DNA of 13,610 nucleotides, from NCBI GenBank assembly GCA_027489415.1, contig JAIXZU010000136.1:1-13610 (forward strand), written 5' to 3'. This DNA is from Alphaproteobacteria bacterium (lineage in GTDB: Bacteria; Pseudomonadota; Alphaproteobacteria; UBA2136; UBA6156). Below, in pieces: positions 6,452 to 12,539 of this stretch. The notes beneath the pieces were generated by a model. The model did no database searches. It had not been told where the DNA came from and saw only the letters and a list, made by a program, of their open reading frames with translations. Position 1 is the stretch's first letter. The number at the start of each line of letters is the position of its first letter. Made by a program: the position numbers and the translations under genes.

Positions 6452-7378
6452 ATGATCCGTTTCGTCACCATCACGGCAACCGCCGTTATTTCTGCAATCT
6501 CCTTCTATGGCTCGGCTTCGGCCGCACCGCTGCCGGAAATCCGTTTCTGCGTCGCAACTCCGGGCGGCAACTACGCCAAGGTCGTGGCGCCGAAGTTCGC
6601 CGAACAGGTGGGCGAACGCTACACGGTCAAGCTGGTCACCACCAAGGGCTCGCCGGAAATCCTCGACAGGCTCTCCAAGCCTGCCGCGGACCCCGAAGCC
6701 TGCGACTGGGGCGCTGCCCAGCTCGACGCCTTCGCCCTCTCGGCGACCGCCAACGACGTCCAGATCGAAGCGGAACTCTATCCCGAGTTCCTTCACTTCG
6801 CCTGCCGCCGTGACGTCGAGGTCTACAACGTCAAGGACGTCCTGAAGCATCCGGACCTCGTCATCGGCACCGGCTCGGCCTTCTCCGGCAATACTGTCGC
6901 CTGGAAGAGCCTGACCAAGCTCGACAAGAAGTTCGATGAGTTCGCACCTCGCCCCCTGTCAACCGACGCCAAGGCCGCCCAGGAACTGATCAACGGCACT
7001 TTGGACTGCGTCATCGCGGTCACCGGCTGGAAGAGCAAGGACATCGACACCTTCATCAACCTCGTCGATGAAGGCGAGACCTCGGCCGTCACGCTGCGTT
7101 CCTTCTGGGACGATTCGTTCGCCAAGCGCACGGTCGTCGTCAACGGCAAGTCCCGCCCGCTCTACACCAAGGCGGAAATCCCGGAAGGCATCTACAATGA
7201 AAAGTTCCAGCCGGATGGCGGCTGGTTCTCGGATGCTTCGATCGCAACTGTCTCGGTCCCGGCCGTGCTGCTCTCCCGCCCCAGCTGGATGGAGAACCAG
7301 TCCGACGAACTGAAGAACTATCTGGCCGCCGGTGTCGTCAACGCCAAGAAGGTCATCGCCAAGCAGATGTCGAAGTAA
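6452..7378 (+). CDS. periplasmic solute-binding protein, TAXI/PBP2-like, orphan
   Basis: A 308-residue secreted protein. Residues 1-24 form a signal peptide (hydrophobic 5-19, cleavage after ASA). The mature part opens with a strand and glycine turn, RFCVATPGGNYAKVVAP (31-47), then VKLVTTKGSPEILDRLS and CDWGAAQLDAFALSA, a pattern like the start of TAXI-type TRAP receptors and other type 2 periplasmic binding proteins. Four cysteines (33, 84, 118, 186) could form two disulfides in the periplasm. Ligand unknown. GAGG at 6441-6444 lies 7 nt before the ATG. No permease gene is adjacent, so the partner transporter would be elsewhere or absent. It has its own terminator and splits rpoA from rplQ. 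Serine codon use differs from rpoA: TCG is the commonest serine codon here and I count none in rpoA, which suggests transfer or a different expression class. Confidence 0.65.
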   Translation: MIRFVTITATAVISAISFYGSASAAPLPEIRFCVATPGGNYAKVVAPKFAEQVGERYTVKLVTTKGSPEILDRLSKPAADPEACDWGAAQLDAFALSATANDVQIEAELYPEFLHFACRRDVEVYNVKDVLKHPDLVIGTGSAFSGNTVAWKSLTKLDKKFDEFAPRPLSTDAKAAQELINGTLDCVIAVTGWKSKDIDTFINLVDEGETSAVTLRSFWDDSFAKRTVVVNGKSRPLYTKAEIPEGIYNEKFQPDGGWFSDASIATVSVPAVLLSRPSWMENQSDELKNYLAAGVVNAKKVIAKQMSK

Positions 7379-7401
7379 CTCTTCGCCATCCACGAATATC
7401 G

Positions 7402-7429
7402 AAAGGCCCACCGTCAAGGTGGGCCTTTT
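7402..7429 (+). terminator. intrinsic terminator after the solute-binding protein gene
   Basis: AAAGGCCCACC (7402-7412), loop GTCAA, GGTGGGCCTTT (7418-7428) with a further T. An 11-bp perfect stem ending in T's. Confidence 0.93.
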
Positions 7430-7461
7430 GGGTTAGGGTGCTCATTTTACCCAAAATCCCC

Positions 7462-7490
7462 TTGACACTCCTCCCAAACCCACGCATAAG
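7462..7490 (+). promoter_or_regulatory. candidate rplQ promoter
   Basis: A perfect -35 TTGACA (7462-7467), a 17-bp spacer and CATAAG (7485-7490). The predicted start near 7497 gives a 25-nt leader containing AGGAG. rplQ needs its own promoter because terminators at 6347-6375 and 7402-7429 cut it off from rpoA. Confidence 0.65.
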
Positions 7491-7521
7491 GCCCCCTAGT
7501 AAAGAATTCAGGAGAGTCACC

Positions 7522-7884
7522 ATGACCCACGGCGTATCCCACCGTCACTTCGGCCGCGACACCACGGCCCGCAAAGCATTGCTGCGCGGCCTGGCCATGA
7601 ACATCATTGAGCACGGCACCATCGAAACCACCCTGCCGAAGGCTAAAGACCTCCGCCGCGTGATCGAGCCCCTCATCACCAAGGCCCGTGAAAACACCCT
7701 TCAGGCCCGTCGTGAAGTCGCCAAGACCATCACCAACCCCATCCTGCTCAAGAAGCTGTTCGAGGAAGTAGCTCCCCGTTTCGTCGGCGTGAACGGTGGT
7801 TACACCCGTGTCATCAAGGCTGGCTTCCGCCAAGGCGATGCCGCCGATATGGCCCTCATCCAGCTCACCAAGCTGCCCGAGTAG
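7522..7884 (+). CDS. rplQ: 50S ribosomal protein L17 (bL17)
   Basis: L17 is a 50S protein near the peptide exit tunnel. The start is the ATG at 7522, with AGGAG at 7510-7514 placed 7 nt upstream; an upstream GTG in the same frame (7438) would add 28 residues that match nothing in the family and would cover the promoter. The resulting 120-residue protein is the standard short L17 core: MTHGVSHRHFGRDTTARKAL (1-20; L17 usually begins with MRHG), LAMNIIEHGTIETTLPKAKD, LRRVIEPLITKAR and GGYTRVIKAGFRQGDAADMA. Many alphaproteobacterial L17 proteins carry a longer acidic or Ala-rich tail, absent here. A strong terminator follows. Confidence 0.96.
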   Translation: MTHGVSHRHFGRDTTARKALLRGLAMNIIEHGTIETTLPKAKDLRRVIEPLITKARENTLQARREVAKTITNPILLKKLFEEVAPRFVGVNGGYTRVIKAGFRQGDAADMALIQLTKLPE

Positions 7885-7904
7885 TCTCTGAATTCGAAAA
7901 AGTC

Positions 7905-7927
7905 CGGCCCGTAAGGGCCGCTTTTTT
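7905..7927 (+). terminator. intrinsic terminator after rplQ
   Basis: CGGCCC (7905-7910), loop GTAA, GGGCCG (7915-7920), then C and six T. Confidence 0.95.
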
Positions 7928-7938
7928 ATGCCGTTATC

Positions 7939-7966
7939 TTGCCAGATTCCTCCAAAAGCGCATGAT
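7939..7966 (+). promoter_or_regulatory. candidate hemB promoter
   Basis: TTGCCA (7939-7944), 16-bp spacer, CATGAT (7961-7966). The predicted start near 7973 coincides with the left end of the heptamer array, so the array would form nearly the whole hemB leader. Confidence 0.35.
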
Positions 7967-7971
7967 ATTCG

Positions 7972-8011
7972 ACGAATCACGAATCACGAATCACGAATCA
8001 CGAATCACGAA
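7972..8011 (+). repeat. heptamer tandem array upstream of hemB (ACGAATC)
   Basis: Five perfect copies of ACGAATC (7972-8006) are followed by a partial sixth (ACGAA, 8007-8011), 9 bp before the hemB ATG. No mismatches occur in 40 bp, which points to recent expansion by slippage. Confidence 0.97.
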
Positions 8012-8020
8012 AGCCGCCTC

Positions 8021-8998
8021 ATGTCCGTCGATCTCCTCTACCGCCCCCGCCGCCTGCGCCTTACCCCCGCCCTCCGCGCCATGGTGCGGGAAACTTTAGT
8101 CCAGCCCTCGCAACTCGTCTACCCGATGTTCATTGAGGAAGGAATCTCGGAACAGCAACCTATCAGCTCAATGCCCGGCATCTTTCGCTACCCTGAAAAA
8201 TCCATGGATAAAGCCGTAAAGGAAGCTCGAGACGCTGGTATCTCAAGCCTGCTCCTCTTTGGCGTCAGTCACCACAAGGATGAAACGGGGTCAGATAGCT
8301 TAAAACCGGACGGCCTCCTCGCCCGCATGGTCAAACGCGCGAAGGACACCGCCCCGGACATGACGATAATCTCGGACAACTGCTTCTGCGAATACACCAG
8401 CCATGGCCATTGCGGCGTAATTGGCACAGACGGCCACGTCCACAACGACCACACGCTTGAAAACCTCGCTCTGCAAGCCTACATCTGTGCTCAGGCGGGC
8501 GCGGATATGGTCGCCCCCAGCGCCATGATGGACGGCCAGATCGCCGCCATCCGCCAACGTCTGGACGCCGAAGGCTACACCCACACCCCCATCATGGCCT
8601 ACGCCTCTAAATTCGCCAGCGGCCTCTACGGGCCGTTCCGTGCGGCAGCGGGATGCGACCTCAAAGGCGACCGCTTCACCTACCAGATGGACCCCGCCAA
8701 CGCCCGGGAGGCTCAGACAGAAGCGGCTCTGGACGAAGCCGAAGGCGCTGACATCCTCATGGTCAAGCCCGGCATGTTTTATCTGGATATCCTCGCGCGC
8801 CTGCGGGAGCAAACCAACTTGCCCCTCGCCGCCTACCAGGTCTCCGGCGAATACTCCATGATGTCCTACGCCTTTCAAAAGGGCGTCCTCGATGAAAAAC
8901 GCGTCGTCATGGAAAGCATGACCGCACTGCGCCGGGCAGGGGCAGACATCATCCTCACCTACTTCGCCCCCCGCGTCGCCCGCTGGCTGAAAGAGTAA
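8021..8998 (+). CDS. hemB: delta-aminolevulinic acid dehydratase (porphobilinogen synthase)
   Basis: HemB condenses two 5-aminolevulinate molecules to porphobilinogen, the second step of the haem pathway from ALA, in the cytoplasm. The 325-residue protein has both Schiff-base lysines: K197 in MAYASKFASG and K249 in DILMVKPGMF. C121, C123 and C131 in DNCFCEYTSHGHCG form the zinc-type site, as in E. coli, unlike the Asp-rich magnesium-type site of rhizobial HemB. VSGEYSMM near residue 275 is the usual substrate loop. The start is the ATG at 8021; the frame is open further upstream, but that part only translates the heptamer array. There is no Shine-Dalgarno sequence (AAGCCGCCTC precedes the ATG). 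The AT-rich ORF starts 2 bp after the stop codon. Confidence 0.96.
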   Translation: MSVDLLYRPRRLRLTPALRAMVRETLVQPSQLVYPMFIEEGISEQQPISSMPGIFRYPEKSMDKAVKEARDAGISSLLLFGVSHHKDETGSDSLKPDGLLARMVKRAKDTAPDMTIISDNCFCEYTSHGHCGVIGTDGHVHNDHTLENLALQAYICAQAGADMVAPSAMMDGQIAAIRQRLDAEGYTHTPIMAYASKFASGLYGPFRAAAGCDLKGDRFTYQMDPANAREAQTEAALDEAEGADILMVKPGMFYLDILARLREQTNLPLAAYQVSGEYSMMSYAFQKGVLDEKRVVMESMTALRRAGADIILTYFAPRVARWLKE

Positions 8999-9000
8999 TT

Positions 9001-9336
9001 ATGTTTCGTAATTTTAAAAAGCCTGAATTTTCCAAGGAAACATGGAAAAAGATTCGAACATTTTTACCTGCCATAATGATATTTTTTGGCATTATAGTAA
9101 TTTCTAGAACATCAGCTGCACCATGGGCTCTGTTAGCCATAATGGTGTTTGGTATGTTTATTACAGCTTACAGGGATGAATATTTTGATACTGAGAATTC
9201 ATCTCCAGAAAAAAAGAAATTATTTAAAGCTCTTTTTAAAGTGTTGGATGTATTAAAGTGGGTAGCAATTATTCCTGTAATAAGTCTCTTGGCGTTGGTA
9301 TTATTTGTAATCTTGTTAAATATATTTGGTAAATAA
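9001..9336 (+). CDS. AT-rich small membrane protein, unrecognised
   Basis: A 111-residue protein I do not recognise. Three hydrophobic stretches are predicted at about residues 21-36, 40-57 and 86-109, with a lysine-rich N-terminus (KKPEFSKETWKK) and a polar, acidic-to-basic middle (58-80, YRDEYFDTENSSPEKKK), consistent with an inner-membrane protein. By hand count the gene is about 30% G+C while hemB and murF on either side are clearly GC-rich, so it looks recently acquired or the remnant of an insert. It starts 2 bp after the hemB stop and ends 12 bp before murF. AAGAG at 8991-8995 is a weak ribosome-binding site. No terminator lies between hemB, this ORF and murF, so it would be transcribed with them. 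Function unknown. Confidence 0.7.
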   Translation: MFRNFKKPEFSKETWKKIRTFLPAIMIFFGIIVISRTSAAPWALLAIMVFGMFITAYRDEYFDTENSSPEKKKLFKALFKVLDVLKWVAIIPVISLLALVLFVILLNIFGK

Positions 9337-9348
9337 ATTAGTTAAATC

Positions 9349-10737
9349 ATGTCACAAAACCTCTTCACCCTCACCGAAGCCGCCCAAGCCCTCAAAACGC
9401 AAAACGCAACACGCGAAACGCAAAACGCCAATATAACAGGCGTTAGTATAGACACCCGCACTCTGCAAAGCGGAGACCTCTTCATCGCCCTCTCCGGCAC
9501 ACCCTCCGGCGGCTTCACCAGCAGCTTCGCCAGCAAGGGCGACGGTCACAATTTCCTAAAAATGGCGGAAGAGAAGGGGGCTGCAGCCGCAATCGTCAGT
9601 ACGTTAAACCCGGAACTGAAAATACCCCAATTGGTGGTGAAGGACACGTTGATAGACGGCCTCTGGGCTCTCGGCGCAGCCTCCCGCCAGCGCCTGACTG
9701 GTAAAGTCGCCGGTCTCACAGGCTCAGCCGGAAAAACCACCACAAAAGAAATGCTCGCCGCCCTACTCGGCGCGCCAGCCAGCGTCGGCTCCTACAACAA
9801 TTTCTGGGGCGTTCCACTCACACTCGCCCGCATTCCCCGCACCGCGCCCTTTGCCGTCGTGGAAATGGGCATGAACCGTCCCGGCGAAATCGCCAAACTC
9901 TCAAAGCTAACGCAGCCGGAGGTCGCCCTTGTCGTAAACGTCCGTCCCGTTCACTTGGAGCATCTCGGCAGTATCGAAGCCATCGCACGGGAAAAACTGA
10001 GCATCTCGGAAGGCCTGAAAAAGGGCGGCACGCTTGTTGTTCCAGCGGACCTCGACATCACCGTCAGCGGCTGGCAAGGCCCAGTCCTCCGTTTCGGCAC
10101 AGGCTCGGGCATCTATCCCGAAAAATGGGAGCAACAGGGAGAAGACTGGCTCGTCACCTTCATGTGCGAAGGCACCCGCGTCCAAGGGCTGTTGCGGGAC
10201 GGCGCCCCCCACCGCCTCTACAACGCCACCGCCGCCCTCGCCACAGTAGTCGCCCTGGGCGTGAACCCCGCTCAGGCGCTCACACATCTGGCCAACTCCG
10301 GTAGCATGGAGGGCAGGGGGGTAACCCATTCCGTGGCAGGTATTACCCTGATAGACGACTCTTTCAACGCCAATCCAGCCTCCATGGAAGCCGCCCTGCA
10401 AAGCCTCACAGGCCGCACCATGGCAGGCCGTAAATTTGCCCTGCTGGGGGATATGCTCGAACTCGGCACCGAAGCACCCCGCTACCACAAAGCCCTGCAA
10501 CCGCTCACGGAAAAGCTGGACGGCGTCTACTGCATCGGCCCCAATATGAAATACCTCTACGATTCCCTGCCGGAGAGCCAAAAACTGGGCTGGAGCGAAT
10601 CACCGGAGGACTTCACTCTCACCCCGTTCACCAGCATGCTCCGCGCGGGGGACGCTCTCCTAATGAAAGGCTCGAAAAAGCTCCTCCATGTACCGGGTAT
10701 TCCTGCCAAAATCATGGCGGCACTGAAAACCGAATAA
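9349..10737 (+). CDS. murF: UDP-N-acetylmuramoyl-tripeptide--D-alanyl-D-alanine ligase
   Basis: MurF adds D-Ala-D-Ala to the UDP-MurNAc tripeptide, using ATP, as the last cytoplasmic step of stem-peptide synthesis. The 462-residue protein has the three Mur ligase domains: an N-terminal domain with GVSIDTRTLQSGDLFIAL (31-48), a central ATPase with TGSAGKTTTKE (124-134), YNNFWGVPLTL, EMGMNRPGEI and the likely carbamylated K216 (IAREKLSI), and a C-terminal domain with DDSFNANPASM (336-346), LLGDMLELG and LMKGSKK. VVNVRPVHLEHL has Arg where Gly or Ala is common. Residues 16-27 are encoded by a heptamer array that fills the variable linker before GVSIDTR. No Shine-Dalgarno site precedes the ATG. 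murE would normally be the neighbour but is absent; hemB and the AT-rich ORF lie upstream. Confidence 0.97.
   Translation: MSQNLFTLTEAAQALKTQNATRETQNANITGVSIDTRTLQSGDLFIALSGTPSGGFTSSFASKGDGHNFLKMAEEKGAAAAIVSTLNPELKIPQLVVKDTLIDGLWALGAASRQRLTGKVAGLTGSAGKTTTKEMLAALLGAPASVGSYNNFWGVPLTLARIPRTAPFAVVEMGMNRPGEIAKLSKLTQPEVALVVNVRPVHLEHLGSIEAIAREKLSISEGLKKGGTLVVPADLDITVSGWQGPVLRFGTGSGIYPEKWEQQGEDWLVTFMCEGTRVQGLLRDGAPHRLYNATAALATVVALGVNPAQALTHLANSGSMEGRGVTHSVAGITLIDDSFNANPASMEAALQSLTGRTMAGRKFALLGDMLELGTEAPRYHKALQPLTEKLDGVYCIGPNMKYLYDSLPESQKLGWSESPEDFTLTPFTSMLRAGDALLMKGSKKLLHVPGIPAKIMAALKTE
9394..9428 (+). repeat. heptamer tandem array inside murF codons 16-27 (AAAACGC)
   Basis: Five consecutive 7-bp units: AAAACGC, AAAACGC, AACACGC, GAAACGC and AAAACGC. 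The array codes for a Lys/Thr/Gln/Asn-rich linker. Because 35 is not a multiple of 3, gain or loss of a single unit would shift the frame, whereas three units would not. Confidence 0.85.
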
Positions 10738-10741
10738 AAAA

Positions 10742-10761
10742 ACGGCCCTTGGTAGGGCCGT
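10742..10761. terminator. terminator between murF and the converging minus-strand gene
   Basis: An 8-bp stem (ACGGCCCT 10742-10749, loop TGGT, AGGGCCGT 10754-10761). The left side has a run of A, so on the minus strand the stem is followed by a strong T run; on the + strand the tail (CTTATC) is weaker. It ends the minus-strand gene and probably murF. Confidence 0.85.
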
Positions 10762-10771
10762 CTTATCGTAA

Positions 10772-11344
10772 TCAGGCGGAAACCGCAGTTCCGGCAACAA
10801 GTCTCAGGTTCGGCCGTTCATGCTCCACAGGCAGGCGGTGGGCTTCTTTGTAAGCTTCTGTCGCCATCATCGCGGCACCGTCATAAGCAATCTGGTCCTC
10901 CTCAAGGGACGCGATCTCAGCCACGTCCATAACCCGTTTCAACCGGCTATTGGAGCGGTAGTACCGAATGATAAACCCCGCATCATCCCACGGCCGGTAA
11001 AATCCGGTCAGCAGCAGCATGTTGCTGCCGTTCATCAGTGTTCCTTTTCCAAGGTGCTGGGCTTGGGAAACGAGGTTCTTATCACCCGTCAGGCGCTGAA
11101 CTTCAGGGTAATGCAGGTGGCCCCACTCACGCGGGGAAGCCGTCAGTCCCGTGTAGTCACACAGCACGTCCATAACTTTGCCTTTTTCCCCCTTCAGGGC
11201 ATGGTTCAGGAAACTCCCGAATATCACCGGACGCAGGGCAAAACTGCGGCCCGGAGTATGGAAATTACTTCTCAAGTACGTCAGCACACGGGTCATGGCT
11301 TCAAGTTGAAGCGGTTGAATGGCAGTCATATCAATCGACGTCAT
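10772..11344 (-). CDS. hypothetical protein, 190 residues, no recognised family
   Basis: I do not recognise this protein. It starts with ATG at 11344-11342, with GGAGG (11355-11351) 6 nt upstream, a strong ribosome-binding site. It is soluble-looking, without signal peptide or clear membrane helix. Visible stretches are an amphipathic N-terminal region (13-26), a mid part rich in Gly, His and Trp (REWGHLHYPEVQRLTGDKN, 72-90), an aromatic segment (GFYRPWDDAGFIIRYYR, 114-130) and a Glu/Ala-rich helix (142-170). It is flanked by its own terminator (10742-10761) and lies downstream of, and in the same direction as, the parvulin lipoprotein gene, separated by that gene's terminator. So it is probably a single-gene unit. 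It is expected to be a real gene because of the ribosome-binding site, the terminator and an intact frame. Confidence 0.7.
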   Translation of the reverse strand: MTSIDMTAIQPLQLEAMTRVLTYLRSNFHTPGRSFALRPVIFGSFLNHALKGEKGKVMDVLCDYTGLTASPREWGHLHYPEVQRLTGDKNLVSQAQHLGKGTLMNGSNMLLLTGFYRPWDDAGFIIRYYRSNSRLKRVMDVAEIASLEEDQIAYDGAAMMATEAYKEAHRLPVEHERPNLRLVAGTAVSA

Positions 11345-11443
11345 CGGTTGCCTCCAAAAAACGAAGTGGTTCAGTTATATCGCAGTGGTACAACCCAAAG
11401 CCTCTCATGCCAAGCATTTTTCGAAACTTCGCAAACAGATATC

Positions 11444-11468
11444 AAAAAAACCGGCCCTCAGGCCGGTT
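11444..11468 (-). terminator. terminator of the parvulin lipoprotein gene
   Basis: Read on the minus strand: AACCGGCC, loop TGAG, GGCCGGTT, then a run of T (complement of the A run 11444-11450). It lies 15 bp after the stop codon of the gene. Confidence 0.93.
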
Positions 11469-11482
11469 CTTTATCCACCAAG

Positions 11483-12346
11483 TTACTTGGCGGCAGGGGC
11501 AGCAGGTGCTGCTGCCGGTGCAGTCGCACTCACACCATCAGCGTAGGTAATGGTGGCAGCCTTGCGCAGGTCGCTCAGGTAACCTTGCACAACTTGCTGG
11601 GCCATTTCCTGCTTCAGCTGGGCTTCCATCTGCTCCAGCGGCGGGGTGTAACGGTCGTTACGCTCTTCAACCAGAATCACGTGCCAGCCGAACTGGGTCT
11701 TCACCGGCGTCTTAGCAACAGTGCCAACAGGGGTGGAGAACGCAACAGATGCAAATTCCGGAATCATCGCTTCGCGACGGAACCAACCAAGCTCACCACC
11801 AGTGTTGGCGCTGGGGCCCTTGCTGAATTTCTTTGCCATATCAGCAAAGTTGGCAGGGGTCACGGTTGCCAGAATGTTGTTGGCCTCAGCTTCGGTGGGT
11901 ACCAGAATGTGGCGGGCTTTCACGGCGGGGAAGGCGTTGTTGGCCTTGCTGGCTTCGTAGGCCTGCTTCACGGCTTCAGGCGTCAGGGTTTCGCTCACCT
12001 TCTTGGCAATCACGAAGTTAGCTTGAAGCTGGGCTTCAACCGCAGCAAGCTGCTTCTTGTAGTCTTCGCTGCTGGTGATTTTTTCACGCTTGGCTTCCTG
12101 TGCAATCAACTCTTGGTCAATCACACGGTCCAGAATCTGGCGCTTAACATCAGCTTCACGTCCTTCCATCATGTTGGCGGGAATCTGAGCCAGCTGCTCG
12201 TTCACGCGGCTTTCCTTAACGGCGGTACCGTTAACGGTCGCAAGTGTTTCGCCCGTATCGTTGTTTTTGTCGCCGCAGGCAACCAGCAGCAGTGCGCTAC
12301 CGGCTACAAGGGTCATCATGCTTTTGGTCAGAAAACTCTGAGTCAT
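11483..12346 (-). CDS. lipoprotein peptidyl-prolyl cis-trans isomerase, parvulin (PpiC/PrsA-like)
   Basis: A 287-residue periplasmic foldase. Residues 1-23 form a lipoprotein signal with the lipobox LVAC (Cys24), so the mature protein should be lipid-anchored; Gly25 at +2 favours the outer membrane. A SurA-like N-terminal chaperone part (about 36-130: ATVNGTAVKESRVNEQL, then IDQELIAQEAKREKI) precedes a parvulin domain (about 143-228) with the VKARHILV motif (H146), GGELGWFRREAMIPEF and FGWHVILVEER (H222). The C-terminus is a low-complexity Ala/Pro tail (APAAAPAAPAAK). It should assist folding or quality control of secreted proteins. The ribosome-binding site is weak (GGGA about 16 nt upstream), so the start is not certain. 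It diverges from the M23 peptidase gene across 193 bp. Among parvulins it resembles PrsA in being a lipoprotein and SurA in the N-terminal part. Confidence 0.9.
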   Translation of the reverse strand: MTQSFLTKSMMTLVAGSALLLVACGDKNNDTGETLATVNGTAVKESRVNEQLAQIPANMMEGREADVKRQILDRVIDQELIAQEAKREKITSSEDYKKQLAAVEAQLQANFVIAKKVSETLTPEAVKQAYEASKANNAFPAVKARHILVPTEAEANNILATVTPANFADMAKKFSKGPSANTGGELGWFRREAMIPEFASVAFSTPVGTVAKTPVKTQFGWHVILVEERNDRYTPPLEQMEAQLKQEMAQQVVQGYLSDLRKAATITYADGVSATAPAAAPAAPAAK

Positions 12347-12391
12347 TGCTTCATTATCCCGTTGTTATTGATAAACTTTTACGGCCGGGGG

Positions 12392-12420
12392 TTGACACCC
12401 TCCCACCATTTGCACTAACC
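12392..12420 (+). promoter_or_regulatory. candidate promoter toward the M23 peptidase gene
   Basis: TTGACA (12392-12397), 17-bp spacer, CTAACC (12415-12420). The -35 and first spacer bases (TTGACACCCTCCCA) resemble the rplQ promoter (TTGACACTCCTCCCA). The distance to the ATG is about 120 bp, giving a long leader, so a second promoter closer to the gene is possible. Confidence 0.4.
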
Positions 12421-12539
12421 ATGCCGTCGCCGTGATGACTTTGCAATCCCCCTGCTACAAATTCCCGCACTTGCCTCTCATCTATGGGGCGGCAAAGCTT
12501 GACCATTCACCCCTTCGCCGCGCAATCTAGCACTCACGC

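Noticed and set aside
7438..7521. A 28-codon extension of L17 from an upstream GTG.
   Set aside because: The internal ATG has a strong Shine-Dalgarno site and gives the family start; the extension covers the promoter.
7972..8011. The heptamer array as a CRISPR.
   Set aside because: Units are 7 bp and contiguous, with no spacers and no cas genes nearby.
10820..12418. A + strand frame open for 532 codons opposite two minus-strand genes.
   Set aside because: It overlaps the parvulin lipoprotein gene, which has clear motifs, and the 190-residue gene, which has a strong ribosome-binding site and terminator. The translation has no recognisable domain, so it is a codon-bias shadow.
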